Assembly: GCF_030814215.1 (NCBI RefSeq)
Contig: NZ_JAUSUT010000001.1
Coordinates: 4,092,001 to 4,156,000 of the forward strand
From: Amycolatopsis thermophila
GTDB taxonomy: Bacteria > Actinomycetota > Actinomycetes > Mycobacteriales > Pseudonocardiaceae
Length of the DNA stretch: 64,000 nucleotides
Direction: 5' to 3'
Position 1 is the stretch's first letter. Each line of letters starts with the position of its first letter. A model generated the notes under the pieces. That model was not told where the DNA came from. It made no database searches and worked only from the letters and a program-made list of their open reading frames with translations. Made by a program: the position numbers and the translations under genes. Positions 1 through 11,402 of the stretch are shown piece after piece.

Positions 1-318
1 GAGCAGTTCAGCCGGGACAAGGTGGTCCGGGGCGTCCGCCGCGCCTGCCAGGGCCGGCCGGTCGACGACGACGCGTTGCAGCAGCTCGCCCAGCGGGTCG
101 AGGAGTCGATCCGCGCGGCCGGGGTCGCCGAGATCCCGAGCCACGAGGTCGGACTGGCCATCCTCGGGCCGCTGCGGGAACTCGACGAGGTCGCCTACCT
201 CCGGTTCGCCAGCGTCTACCGCTCCTTCTCCTCGGTCGAGGACTTCGAGAAGGAGATCGCGGACCTGCGCAAGGCCATGGCAGACAAGCACGGCGACGAA
301 AGCGCGGCCGGGGCGTGA
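1..318 (+). CDS. nrdR: Transcriptional repressor NrdR, C-terminal part (5' end outside window)
   Basis: The frame is open from base 1 to a TGA at 316-318 and encodes about 105 residues of the ATP-cone domain and C-terminal tail of NrdR. The N-terminal zinc ribbon lies outside the window. NrdR senses ATP/dATP through its ATP cone and represses ribonucleotide reductase genes by binding NrdR boxes. The visible stretch has the family features [19 protein letters not shown] and the conserved RFASVYRSF. It sits 29 bases upstream of nrdJ, the usual actinobacterial nrdR-nrdJ pair. A B12 riboswitch or NrdR box, if present, would be upstream and is not visible. Confidence 0.95.
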   Translation, partial: EQFSRDKVVRGVRRACQGRPVDDDALQQLAQRVEESIRAAGVAEIPSHEVGLAILGPLRELDEVAYLRFASVYRSFSSVEDFEKEIADLRKAMADKHGDESAAGA

Positions 319-347
319 GCCCGGCGCGCAGCGGGAGGGACGAATTC

Positions 348-3173
<2,826 letters not shown>

Positions 3174-3189
3174 TCGACCAAGTGACGTG

Positions 3190-3217
3190 AGAGGGCCGGG
3201 CGCTCGCCCGGCCCTCT
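3190..3217 (+). terminator. Rho-independent-type hairpin after nrdJ
   Basis: A perfect inverted repeat (AGAGGGCCGGG, six-base loop, CCCGGCCCTCT) starts 16 bases after the nrdJ stop and is followed by TTGCGTTG. There is no long T tract, as is common in high-GC actinobacteria. Confidence 0.8.
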
Positions 3218-3257
3218 TGCGTTGTCACGTTCCGGTGGATCATCCAGTCTGGTCGGT

Positions 3258-4010
3258 ATGCCTGGAACCAACCTCGTCACCGGCGGCACCGGCGTGCTCG
3301 GCCGGGAGGTCGCCCGCCGTCTCCTCGCGCCGGGCCGGGAGGTCCGTGTGCTGAGCCGCCGTCCGGCGCCGGACGGTTCGCCCTACGCGTGGCGAACCGG
3401 CGACCTCCGCACGGGCACCGGGATCGGCGCGGCGGTCGAAGGAGCCGAGGTGATCGTGCACTGCGCGACGACACTCGGCGGGAAGGACGTGGCGGCCACG
3501 AGGACGCTGATCGACGCGGCCCGGTCCGGCATGCCGCACCTGGTCTACGTCTCGATCGTCGGTGTCGACCGCATTCCGCTGCCCTACTACCGGGCGAAAC
3601 TCGCGGCGGAGGAGGCCGTGGTGTCCTCGGGTCTGCCATGGACGATCCTGCGTGCGACCCAGTTCCACACCCTCATCCGGCTCGTCGTGGACCTCCAGCG
3701 CCGGCTCCCGGTCGTGTTCCGCCCCGCCGGTTTCCGCTTCCAGCCGGTCGATCCGGGCGAGGTCGCGGCGCGTCTGGCCGAGCTCGCGCTGGAGGGCGCC
3801 GCCGGACGCGTGCCGGACATGGGCGGGCCCGAGGTCCGTGACTTCCGCGACCTCGCGCGGGCAACCCTGCGCGCCGCCAACCGCCGCCGCCCGATGATCC
3901 CGGTCCCGATCCCCGGCGCGATCGGCCGCGGCTACCGGGATGGCCACCACCTGACGCCGAACGCGGCCGGCCGCGTCACGTTCGAGCAGTTCCTCGGTTC
4001 GGGGAGTTAG
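3258..4010 (+). CDS. NAD(P)-binding atypical SDR / NmrA-like protein
   Basis: About 250 aa. The N-terminal Rossmann motif TGGTGVLGREVARRL (about residues 7-21) is followed by the RVLSRRP strand that often selects NADP(H). The fold continues through HCATTLGG and VYVSIVGVDR, the pattern of extended or atypical SDRs of the NmrA/TMR type. These proteins are NAD(P)H-dependent reductases or redox sensors; no substrate can be deduced. ATG 3258 is preferred; TTG 3222 is in frame but falls against the nrdJ terminator. No recognisable operon partner. Confidence 0.75.
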   Translation: MPGTNLVTGGTGVLGREVARRLLAPGREVRVLSRRPAPDGSPYAWRTGDLRTGTGIGAAVEGAEVIVHCATTLGGKDVAATRTLIDAARSGMPHLVYVSIVGVDRIPLPYYRAKLAAEEAVVSSGLPWTILRATQFHTLIRLVVDLQRRLPVVFRPAGFRFQPVDPGEVAARLAELALEGAAGRVPDMGGPEVRDFRDLARATLRAANRRRPMIPVPIPGAIGRGYRDGHHLTPNAAGRVTFEQFLGSGS

Positions 4011-4014
4011 GCCC

Positions 4015-4440
4015 GTGAGCCGAGGCGGCAGCCGAAGACGGACGACCGCTTGGGCCGTGTCCGGCAAGTCATCGGAGCCAGAGGGTGATGGCGGCGATGG
4101 TGAGTTCGGCGTTGAAACAGCGTTCGACCACGTTGCGCCGCTTGCAGGCCTCGGCGTCGAAGGCGGACGGGCGCCCGCCCGCGACGGGAGCCCTGGGCCG
4201 TGCGGCGGGCAATCTGATCCTCGCGCTCACGGTTGACGAACCGGATCCGCCGGTCCGCATCGCCTGCCAGGTTGAAGGGTGCGATACGCCTTGTCCGCGA
4301 CCACCGCATCGGGTCGGCACCGTGGTCGACCCGGTCCTATCCCGGCGACCGCGATCCCGTCGAGCCCCGGCACCAGCTGCGGATTGTCCCCGGCGTGGCC
4401 CCGCATCGTCGTTGACGATCACCTCGTCCCGCAACCGCTC
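4015..4440 (-). pseudogene. Remnant of an IS5-family (IS427-type) DDE transposase
   Basis: Reading leftward, pieces of the C-terminal catalytic half of an IS5-group transposase appear in different frames. Near 4320-4390 there is GDNPQLVPGLDGIAVAG followed by VVADKAY; near 4090-4180 there is GGRPSAFDAEACKRRNVVER, then directly LTIAAITLWLR. The stretch normally between NVVER and the final helix is missing, and at least one frameshift separates the pieces, so no functional transposase is possible. No terminal inverted repeats were found. Bases 4441-4529, up to the LysR gene, hold nothing recognisable. Confidence 0.75.
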
Positions 4441-4529
4441 ATGCGCCGTCTTCCGCGGCCCATCCGTTCGGGCAGGTCACGACACGGCGCACCGGTGCCG
4501 CCGACGACCACGACTGGCCGAGTCGCGCA

Positions 4530-5360
4530 TCAGGCCGCCATGGCGTAGAGCACGTCACGCAGGTCGTCCTCGCGGTCCGTGCGCCACACGACCCGCAACG
4601 CCAGCTCGGCGCTGTCTGCCATCGGTAATGACACGAGGGTCCCGTCCGCGAGGTCGCTCGCGACCGCGAAATCCGGCAGCAGCGCGATGCCCAGCCCCTG
4701 GGTCACCCAGGCGCGGATAGTCGAGACGCTGTCGAACTCCAGCCGTCTGCCGTGTGCACCCAGCAGCCGGTCGGCGGCCATCCGGAACGAGCACCCGTCG
4801 GGCGTCACCAGGAGGACGTCGTCGCCGGTCCGGCCGGGCTTGGACACCAGGAACAACCGCACGGTCTCGATGTCCACGAAGGACAGATCGCCGCCGTCGA
4901 AACCCAGGGTGCCCAACGCTGATCCGGTGTCCAGCAGCAGTCCGGCGTCGAGTTCGCCGTCGGCGACCGCCTGCAGCAGGGGTTGCCGCATCAGTGATCG
5001 CACCGCCAGGTCGAGGTCCGGCCGCCGGTCGCCGAGGCGGGCGACCACGGCCGGCAGCCGCGTGGCGACGAGCGTCTCGAGCGCACCGACCGCGAACCGC
5101 GTGCGCTCGTCGCTCACCAGCCGCCGGATCGACTCGGCCTGGTCGAGCAGCCGTCGCGCCTCGGGCAGCAGCAACCGCCCCCGCTCGCCGAGCACCATGC
5201 CGTTCGGCTTCCGCTCGAACAGCACCAGGCCGAGCGAAGCCTCGAGCGAGCGCACGTGTTCCGACACGGTCGCCGGCGACAGGCCGAGCCGTTCGGCCGC
5301 ACCGGTCACCGTCCCCACCGAGGCGACCGCCACGAACGCCCGCAACTGCCGCAGTTCCAT
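4530..5360 (-). CDS. LysR-family transcriptional regulator
   Basis: 276 aa with the standard LysR layout: an N-terminal winged helix-turn-helix (MELRQLRAFVAVA through VSEHVRSLEASLG, residues 1-58), a linker helix, and a periplasmic-binding-like effector domain from about residue 88. The ATG at 5360 is the canonical MELRQL start. It is divergent from an MFS exporter whose start lies about 215 bases away, and the shared intergenic region has two similar CGG-N5-CCG dyads, one next to each gene. Control of itself and the exporter is therefore likely by inference. The effector is unknown. Confidence 0.93.
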   Translation of the reverse strand: MELRQLRAFVAVASVGTVTGAAERLGLSPATVSEHVRSLEASLGLVLFERKPNGMVLGERGRLLLPEARRLLDQAESIRRLVSDERTRFAVGALETLVATRLPAVVARLGDRRPDLDLAVRSLMRQPLLQAVADGELDAGLLLDTGSALGTLGFDGGDLSFVDIETVRLFLVSKPGRTGDDVLLVTPDGCSFRMAADRLLGAHGRRLEFDSVSTIRAWVTQGLGIALLPDFAVASDLADGTLVSLPMADSAELALRVVWRTDREDDLRDVLYAMAA

Positions 5361-5384
5361 GAGTTCAGCCTAGCGAGCGAGCAT

Positions 5385-5397
5385 TCGGAAAACCCGA
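5385..5397. promoter_or_regulatory. Candidate LysR operator, proximal to the regulator
   Basis: TCGGAAAACCCGA is a T-N11-A dyad with CGG-N5-CCG arms, 25 bases upstream of the lysR start. A similar dyad is repeated at 5504-5517. T-N11-A is the classic LysR box. Confidence 0.5.
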
Positions 5398-5503
5398 AAG
5401 CCGCAGGCTGCGGCGCTTCCGGTGGGGAGATTCAACAGCCGTGACGCGCCTACCGGCTCGCCGGGGCACCGAGCCTGTCCGCGAGACCGGAGAGCCGCCC
5501 GCA

Positions 5504-5517
5504 TCCGGAAATCCCGA
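5504..5517. promoter_or_regulatory. Candidate LysR operator, proximal to the MFS gene
   Basis: TCCGGAAATCCCGA carries the same CGG-N5-CCG core as 5385-5397 and the same flanks (GCAT before, CCGCA...TGCGG after). The two copies form a roughly 30-base direct repeat about 120 bases apart. Confidence 0.5.
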
Positions 5518-5575
5518 ACACCGCATGCGGATCGGCCCGTTGAGCGACCCCGGCCATACCCGGAGAGTCGCCGCC

Positions 5576-6883
5576 GTGACGACAACCGCTACCCGGGGCA
5601 GCCTGCTCGGCGTCTCCCTCGCGTACTTCCTGGTCCTGCTGGACACCACCGTGCTCACCGTCGCGCTGCCGGACATCCGCGACGACCTCGGCGGGTCGTT
5701 CGCCGGCCAGCAGTGGGTGGTCAACGGCTACACCGTCTCGTTCGCCGCGTTCCTGCTCGGCGGAGGCGCGCTCGCCGACCGCGTCGGCCCGCTGCGCGTG
5801 TTCCGCTGGGGTGTGGCGGGTTTCGGCGTGCTCTCGCTGGTCTCCGCGGCCGCGCCGACGCTGCCCGTGCTCGTCGTGCTGCGCGTGCTGCTCGGGATCG
5901 CCGGTGCGGCGTGCCTGCCCAGCTCCCTCTCCCTGATCAGCCGCCTCCACCCGGACCCCGCCGCGCGGGCGAAGGCGCTCGGGGCGTGGGCCGCGATCAC
6001 GGGCGTCGCGCTCGCGACCGGGCCGATCGTCGGCGGACTGCTGGTCGATCTGGCGGGGTGGCGCGCGGTGTTCGTGGTCAACGTGCCGTTGGCGGTCCTA
6101 GGGCTGGCCCTCACCCGCGGCCGCGAAACCACGACGGGCGGTCGTGGTTTCGACGTGAAGACCCAGCTCGCCGCCTGCGTGGTCCTCGGGCTGGTGACCG
6201 AGGCGATCGTCGACTCCCGGCCGCTCGCGCTCGTCCCCGCCGCACTCGTGGCCGCGGTGTTCCGGTTCTGGGAGCGCCGTTCCGCGGCCCCCGCCGTGCC
6301 ACCCGTGCTGGTACGCACCCGGGCCGTGGCCACGAACCTGTTCGCCGGCGCCGCGGTCAACTTCGTCCTGTCCGGGACGTTGTTCGCCGTGACGCTGCTG
6401 CTGCGGAACGAGCGGCACCTCGACCCGGTCCAGACCGGCCTGGCCTTCCTGCCGCTCACCCTGCCCACCGCGTTCAACCCGTTGCTGACCAGCCGGATCG
6501 TCGTCGCCCGTGGTCCACGGCTCCCCGTCGTCGCGGGCCTGACGCTGCTGACCGCGGGCGCGCTCGTCCTCGCGGCGGGGACCCGTGCGCCCTACCCGGT
6601 GCTCGCGTGCGGACTGCTCCTGCTCGGGTTCGGTGTCTCCCTCGCACTGCCCGCGCTGGTCACCGGTGTGGTGACCGCGGCGCCCGACGGGTACGCCGGA
6701 ACCGCCGGTGGCCTGCTCAACGCCGTCCGCCAGGTCGGGGCGACCGTCGGCGTCGCGGCGATGGGCAGCGTGGTGGCCACCGGCGGGTTCGGCTGGGCGT
6801 TCCTGCTCGCCGCCGCGCTGACGGCGGCCGCTCAGGCGGCGAGCTTCCGCCAGAGGAACTCGAACAGCAACGCCCACTTGTAG
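5576..6883 (+). CDS. MFS transporter, DHA2/EmrB-QacA drug-exporter type
   Basis: About 435 aa integral membrane protein. It opens with the DHA2 signature LDTTVLTVALPDI in helix 1 and has motif A-like residues GGGALADRVG between helices 2 and 3. Proton-driven efflux of small molecules is the family role; the substrate is not predictable. GTG 5576 has GGAGAG eight bases upstream and gives a normal N-terminus; longer in-frame starts (5441, 5525) add a polar leader that covers the candidate operator. The 3' end runs 52 bases into the 3' end of the opposing peptidase gene, so the last 17 codons are antisense to it. Divergent from the LysR gene. Confidence 0.9.
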   Translation: MTTTATRGSLLGVSLAYFLVLLDTTVLTVALPDIRDDLGGSFAGQQWVVNGYTVSFAAFLLGGGALADRVGPLRVFRWGVAGFGVLSLVSAAAPTLPVLVVLRVLLGIAGAACLPSSLSLISRLHPDPAARAKALGAWAAITGVALATGPIVGGLLVDLAGWRAVFVVNVPLAVLGLALTRGRETTTGGRGFDVKTQLAACVVLGLVTEAIVDSRPLALVPAALVAAVFRFWERRSAAPAVPPVLVRTRAVATNLFAGAAVNFVLSGTLFAVTLLLRNERHLDPVQTGLAFLPLTLPTAFNPLLTSRIVVARGPRLPVVAGLTLLTAGALVLAAGTRAPYPVLACGLLLLGFGVSLALPALVTGVVTAAPDGYAGTAGGLLNAVRQVGATVGVAAMGSVVATGGFGWAFLLAAALTAAAQAASFRQRNSNSNAHL

Positions 6884-8838
6884 GCCAGCTGCTCGTTGTC
6901 CGCGGCGGCGCCGTGCCCGCCCTCGATGTTCTCGTAGTACCGCACGTCGTGGCCCTGTTCGAGCATGCGCGCCATCATCTTGCGCGCGTGCGCCGGGTGC
7001 ACGCGGTCGTCGCGGGTGGACGTCATGAACAGCGTGGGCGGGTATTTCCGTCCCGGGTGGACGTTCTGGTACGGCGAGTACTTCGAGATGTACTCCCATT
7101 CCGCGGGGTCGTCCGGGTCGCCGTACTCGGCCATCCACGACGCACCGGCCAGCAGCAGGTGGTAGCGCTTCATGTCCAGCAACGGGACCTGGCTGACGAT
7201 CGCCCCGAACAGCTCGGGGTACCGGGTCAGCATGACACCCATCAGCAGGCCGCCGTTGCTGCCGCCCTGGATGCCCAGGCCTTCCGGCGTCGTGATGCCG
7301 CGGTCGGCGAGGTCCGCGGCGACCGCGGCGAAGTCCTCGTAGACGAGGTGGCGGTTTTCCTTGATGGCACCGGTGTGCCAGCCGGGGCCGTACTCGCCGC
7401 CGCCACGGATGTTGGCCAGCACGTAGGTGCCGCCGCGCGCGAGCCACCCGCGCCCGATCACGCCGCTGTAGGCGGGCAGGCGGGACACCTCGAACCCCCC
7501 GTAGCCGGTGAGCATCGTCGGGCCGTCCCCGTTGCGCGGGCGCACCACGAAGTACGGGATCCGCGTGCCGTCCTTCGACGTCGCGAAGTGCTGCTCGACG
7601 GTGGTGTCCGTGGCGTCGAAACGGGCCGGGGCCTGCTTGAGGACCTCGGTCGCGCCGCCGACGTGCCCGTAGGACAGGGTCGAGGGCTGGGTGAAACCGC
7701 TGGTGTTGAGCAGGTACTCGTCGCTGTCGTCGGGATCGGTGTCGATGATCTCGGCGGTGCCCAGCTCCGGCGCGCCGGCCAGCGGCTGCCTGCGCCAGCC
7801 CTCGCCGGGGGTGAGGACGTGCAGCTCGGTGTGCACGTCGGCGAGGGTGGTGAGCAGCAGGTGGTTCCGCGTCCAGTCCCAGGACTCCAGTGAGGTCCGG
7901 CCGTCCGGCTCGAACAGGACGGTCAGGTCGCGGGCGCCGGCCAGGTAGTCGTCGAACCGCGCGGCGAGCAGCGTGCCCGGGGCGTACTCGCGGCCGCCGA
8001 CGGTCCACGCGGTCCGCGTGCGGATCAGCAGCCACTCGCGGTGCGCGCTCGCGTGCGCATCCTCTGGCACGTCCAGCTTGACCAGCCCGTCGGGCGTGCG
8101 GAGGAACTTCTCGGTGCGGTAGAAGTCGATGGCCCGGCCGACGAAGTCGCGCTCGAACCCGGGAGTGGGATCGTGGTACGCGAACACCGCCACGTCGTCC
8201 GGCTTGCCCTCGAACACCGTGACGGCCTCGGACAACGGCGTGCCCCGGCGCCACTCCTTCGTGATCCGGGGGTAGCCCGAGGCGGTCATCGACCCGGGTC
8301 CGAAGTCGGTGCCGACGTAGATCAGGTCCTCGTCGATCCAGCCGACCCGGCTCTTGGCCTCCGGCAGTTCGAAACCGCCCGCGACGAACTCGCGCGTCTC
8401 CAGGTCGAACTCGCGCACCACGGCCGCGTCCGCGCCGCCGCGCGACAACTCGGCCAGACCACGGCGGTACGACGGCCGCAGCACCGCCGCGCCCTGCCAG
8501 ACCCAGTTCTCGCCCTCGGCTTCGGCGAGCGCGTCGACGTCGAGCAGGACGTCCCACTCCGGGCGCTCGGTGCGGTAGGAGTCGAGCGTGGTCCGCCGCC
8601 ACAGACCGCGCGGGTGCGCCGCGTCCTGCCAGAAGTTGTAGAAGTACTCGCCACGCCGGCGGATGTAGGGGATCCGGTCGTCGGCGTCGAGCACCTCGCG
8701 GGCCTCGTCGCGCAGCTGCTCGAACCGCGTGCTGCCGGTGAGCTCGGCGACGGATTCGGCGTTGCGCTGCCGAACCCAGTCGAGCGCCCGCTCACCGGTC
8801 ACGTCCTCGAGCCACAGGTACGGGTCTTCGTCAGCCAT
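6832..8838 (-). CDS. Prolyl oligopeptidase (S9) family serine peptidase
   Basis: About 668 aa, the usual size for cytosolic S9A prolyl oligopeptidases: an N-terminal beta-propeller beginning MADEDPYLWLEDV, and a C-terminal alpha/beta-hydrolase. The catalytic triad is visible: Ser527 in QGGSNGG, Asp in TRDDRVHP (610/611), and His642 in EGGHGAA. The enzyme cleaves short peptides after proline. ATG 8838 matches the conserved N-terminus and has GGATGGGG upstream; TTG 8871 would overlap the neighbouring gene. No signal peptide is seen. It follows the maleylpyruvate-isomerase-like gene by 29 bases on the same strand. Confidence 0.93.
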   Translation of the reverse strand: MADEDPYLWLEDVTGERALDWVRQRNAESVAELTGSTRFEQLRDEAREVLDADDRIPYIRRRGEYFYNFWQDAAHPRGLWRRTTLDSYRTERPEWDVLLDVDALAEAEGENWVWQGAAVLRPSYRRGLAELSRGGADAAVVREFDLETREFVAGGFELPEAKSRVGWIDEDLIYVGTDFGPGSMTASGYPRITKEWRRGTPLSEAVTVFEGKPDDVAVFAYHDPTPGFERDFVGRAIDFYRTEKFLRTPDGLVKLDVPEDAHASAHREWLLIRTRTAWTVGGREYAPGTLLAARFDDYLAGARDLTVLFEPDGRTSLESWDWTRNHLLLTTLADVHTELHVLTPGEGWRRQPLAGAPELGTAEIIDTDPDDSDEYLLNTSGFTQPSTLSYGHVGGATEVLKQAPARFDATDTTVEQHFATSKDGTRIPYFVVRPRNGDGPTMLTGYGGFEVSRLPAYSGVIGRGWLARGGTYVLANIRGGGEYGPGWHTGAIKENRHLVYEDFAAVAADLADRGITTPEGLGIQGGSNGGLLMGVMLTRYPELFGAIVSQVPLLDMKRYHLLLAGASWMAEYGDPDDPAEWEYISKYSPYQNVHPGRKYPPTLFMTSTRDDRVHPAHARKMMARMLEQGHDVRYYENIEGGHGAAADNEQLAYKWALLFEFLWRKLAA

Positions 8839-8867
8839 GTCCCCATCCTGCCAGGTGGGGATGGTTT

Positions 8868-9428
8868 TCAACGCCAGGCGGGGTCCCGGCCGGTCAGCGC
8901 GAGGAACCGGTCGAGCTCGCCGGCGTCCGGACCGACCTCGAGCACCGGTGCGAAGACGTCGTCGTCGGGACGCGGCCGGGCGCGCATTCGCTCGGCGAAC
9001 CGCAGCGCGACGTGCACGGCCTCGGCGTCGGGCTGGTAGGGCACGCCGAAGGTGCGGGCGAGGTCCCAGCCGTGGGCGACCGAGTCGACCAGGTGCATGG
9101 TGAGCGCGACCGAACCGGGGAAGGTGCCGAACTCGCGCACGGTCACCTCGCGGGTCAGGACGGCGTCGTCGGCCGCGGCGGACAGGAAGGCGTCGACCGA
9201 ATCGGCGTAGGCGCGGTACGGATCGTCGCCGAGCGAACCGCTGTGCCAGTCGGCCGCGGACCCCTCCCGCAGCGCCACGGCGAACCCGTGATTCTCACTC
9301 ACCTGGTGGATGAGCAGGTCGCCCAGCGTCCAGCCCGTGCACGGGGTGCGCAGGCCGAGGTCGGTGGTGCCGGAGACGATCTTGTCGACGGTGCGGAGAA
9401 CGCGGCGGTCCAGGTCACGGATGTCCAT
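8868..9428 (-). CDS. TIGR03086-type metal-binding protein (DinB / mycothiol-dependent maleylpyruvate isomerase superfamily)
   Basis: 186 aa four-helix-bundle protein. The N-terminal TPCTGWTLGDLLIHQVSEN and later HLVDSVAHGWDLARTFG carry the spaced histidines that bind the divalent metal in this superfamily. Members include mycothiol-dependent enzymes, but most actinobacterial copies have no assigned reaction. ATG 9428 gives MDIRDLDRR. It is divergent from the MocR regulator with an 81-base intergenic region and lies just ahead of the S9 peptidase on the same strand, so control by MocR is possible but inferred. Confidence 0.8.
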   Translation of the reverse strand: MDIRDLDRRVLRTVDKIVSGTTDLGLRTPCTGWTLGDLLIHQVSENHGFAVALREGSAADWHSGSLGDDPYRAYADSVDAFLSAAADDAVLTREVTVREFGTFPGSVALTMHLVDSVAHGWDLARTFGVPYQPDAEAVHVALRFAERMRARPRPDDDVFAPVLEVGPDAGELDRFLALTGRDPAWR

Positions 9429-9464
9429 GCCGCCCACGCTAGGCCGGAAAGTGGCCCGGTCGAA

Positions 9465-9496
9465 GGTCCAAAGATGGGCAGAGCGAGGTGGGCCAA
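9465..9496. promoter_or_regulatory. Possible MocR operator half-sites
   Basis: Two direct copies of GG(T/G)CCAA, at 9465-9471 and 9490-9496, are spaced 25 bases apart in the divergent promoter between the DinB-like gene and the MocR regulator. Direct repeats of this kind are typical of GntR/MocR targets; the assignment is inference. Confidence 0.35.
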
Positions 9497-9509
9497 TTAG
9501 GCTCGGGGA

Positions 9510-10934
9510 ATGGACATCCAGATCGAACTGGGGGCCGGCCGTGGCCGGCGGGATGCCATCTACCGCCAGATCCGCGAAGCGATCCTCGACGGGCGCCTGC
9601 GTGCGGGTGACGCGTTGCCGCCGACGCGGGAGCTGGCGCAGCGTCTCGTGGTTTCGCGCAACACCGTGAGCGCCGCGTACGACCGGCTGGTCGCCGAGGG
9701 ATTCCTGGAGGCCAGGGTGGGGTCGGGCACCTTCGTGGGAGCGGGCGCCCGGCGGGACGGTGCCGGCCCGGGTGAGCGGGCGGCGGCCCTGACCGCGTCC
9801 GCCGCCTGGGACGACGTACCCCGTCCGCCGCGCCGGTTCGCGGAACGGCCGGAGTACGACTTCCGCTCCGGCGCCCCGGACGTGTCGCTGTTCCCGTTCG
9901 AGACCTGGCGGCGGCTGATGACCCAGCAGCTGCGCCGGTCCCACCACGACCTGCTCACCTACGGCGACCCGCAGGGGCACGCCGGTTTGCGCGCCGCCAT
10001 CGCGCGGCACATCGGAGTCTCCCGCGACGTCCGCGTCGCCGCCGACGACGTGCTCGTCACCAACGGCTCGCAGCAGGCGGTGGATCTCGCCGCCCGTGTG
10101 CTGCTGGAGCCGGGTGACCGGGTCGCGGTCGAGGAGCCCGGTTACCCGCCGCCGCGGCAGCTTTTCGCGACGCTGGGTGCGCGGCCGGTCGGGGTGCCCG
10201 TCGACGAGGAGGGGATCGTCGTGGACGCCATCCCCGACGGCTGCCGCCTGGTGTACGTGACGCCGTCGCACCAGTTCCCGCTCGGGGTCCCGATGTCGAT
10301 GGCGCGGCGCCTGGCGCTGATCGAATGGGCGTGCCGCAACGACGCGGCGATCCTCGAGGACGACTACGACACCGAGTTCCGCTACACCGGACGTCCGCTG
10401 GAACCGTTGCGCAGCTTGGATTCCAGCGGTCGCGTGCTCTACATCGGATCGTTCTCGAAGGTGCTGCTGCCCGGCCTCCGCCTCGGATTCCTCGTCGCGC
10501 CACCGGGTCTGCGCCCGGCGCTGGCGAAGGCGAAGTACCTCACCGACTGGCATTCGGCGAGCCCCGCGCAGGCGGCGCTCGCGGAATTCATGGACACCGG
10601 CGAGTACGCCCGGCACATTCGCCGCACGCGGCGCGAGTACGCCGCGCGGCGGGACGTGGTGCGCGGCGTCGTCGAGCGGGACTTCCCGGAGCTGCGGCTG
10701 ATCGGGTCCTCGGCCGGGCTGCACGTCAGCGCGATGAGTTCGGCACCGGTCCGCCCGATGGTGCTCGCCGCGCGGAAGGCGGGGGTGCGGATCTACGCGC
10801 TCGGTGATTTCACCCGGCCGCGGGACGCGCTGGAGGGCCTGGTCTTCGGCTTCGGGGCGATCCCGCGCGAGCGCATCGAACGGGGGCTGCGTGAACTGCG
10901 GGCTTTCGCGGACAGCGACCGGGCACTAACCTGA
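9510..10934 (+). CDS. MocR/PdxR-type PLP-dependent transcriptional regulator (GntR + class I aminotransferase)
   Basis: 474 aa fusion. Residues 1-75 form a GntR winged helix (YRQIREAILDGRL, LPPTRELAQRL, SRNTVSAAYDRL); from about 110 there is a fold-type I aminotransferase domain. The PLP lysine is in YIGSFSKVLLPGLRLGF, and the cofactor aspartate is in LEDDYDTEFRY. Proteins of this class sense PLP or an aminated effector and usually control the divergent gene and themselves. GGGGA precedes the ATG. Neighbouring genes do not reveal a vitamin B6 or GABA pathway, so the target is open. Confidence 0.9.
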   Translation: MDIQIELGAGRGRRDAIYRQIREAILDGRLRAGDALPPTRELAQRLVVSRNTVSAAYDRLVAEGFLEARVGSGTFVGAGARRDGAGPGERAAALTASAAWDDVPRPPRRFAERPEYDFRSGAPDVSLFPFETWRRLMTQQLRRSHHDLLTYGDPQGHAGLRAAIARHIGVSRDVRVAADDVLVTNGSQQAVDLAARVLLEPGDRVAVEEPGYPPPRQLFATLGARPVGVPVDEEGIVVDAIPDGCRLVYVTPSHQFPLGVPMSMARRLALIEWACRNDAAILEDDYDTEFRYTGRPLEPLRSLDSSGRVLYIGSFSKVLLPGLRLGFLVAPPGLRPALAKAKYLTDWHSASPAQAALAEFMDTGEYARHIRRTRREYAARRDVVRGVVERDFPELRLIGSSAGLHVSAMSSAPVRPMVLAARKAGVRIYALGDFTRPRDALEGLVFGFGAIPRERIERGLRELRAFADSDRALT

Positions 10935-10969
10935 TGTGAGCCGGGTCACGTCCAGCTGGGAGGCTGCCG

Positions 10970-11398
10970 ATGCGGATCGCCGACTTACTGCGGAACAAGG
11001 GCCACTGGGTCGCGACGGTGCGACCCGAGTCGTCCATCACCGATCTGCTCGCCGGTCTGGCCGAACACAACGTGGGCGCCATGGTCGTGGCCGGCGAGGA
11101 CGGCATCGCGGGCATCGTCTCCGAGCGCGATGTGGTGCGCAAACTGCACGAACGCGGACCGGCCCTGCTGGAGCGGCCGGTGTCGGAGATCATGACGACG
11201 GTGGTCGCGACCTGCACGCCGCGTGATTCGGTGGACGACCTGAGCGTGCTGATGACGCAGCGGCGCGTGCGGCACGTGCCTGTCGTCGAGGGTGGGCGGC
11301 TGGTCGGGATCGTCAGCATCGGCGACGTGGTGAAGACCCGGATGGAGGAGCTGGAGGCGACGCAGCAGCAGCTGGCGGCCTACATCGCGCAGGGTTGA
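10970..11398 (+). CDS. CBS-domain pair protein
   Basis: 142 aa made of two CBS motifs, about residues 8-65 and 72-130, each with the conserved GIVSERDVV and GIVSIGDVV signature. Such stand-alone pairs bind adenine nucleotides and act as energy sensors; the partner is unknown. GGGAGG lies seven bases upstream of the ATG. The gene ends four bases before the converging DUF2293 gene. Confidence 0.9.
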   Translation: MRIADLLRNKGHWVATVRPESSITDLLAGLAEHNVGAMVVAGEDGIAGIVSERDVVRKLHERGPALLERPVSEIMTTVVATCTPRDSVDDLSVLMTQRRVRHVPVVEGGRLVGIVSIGDVVKTRMEELEATQQQLAAYIAQG

Positions 11399-11402
11399 GG
11401 CG

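Noticed and set aside
6098-8602. An 834-codon minus-strand frame overlapping the S9 peptidase and MFS genes
   Set aside because: Out of frame with both recognisable proteins; Arg-rich composition without motifs.
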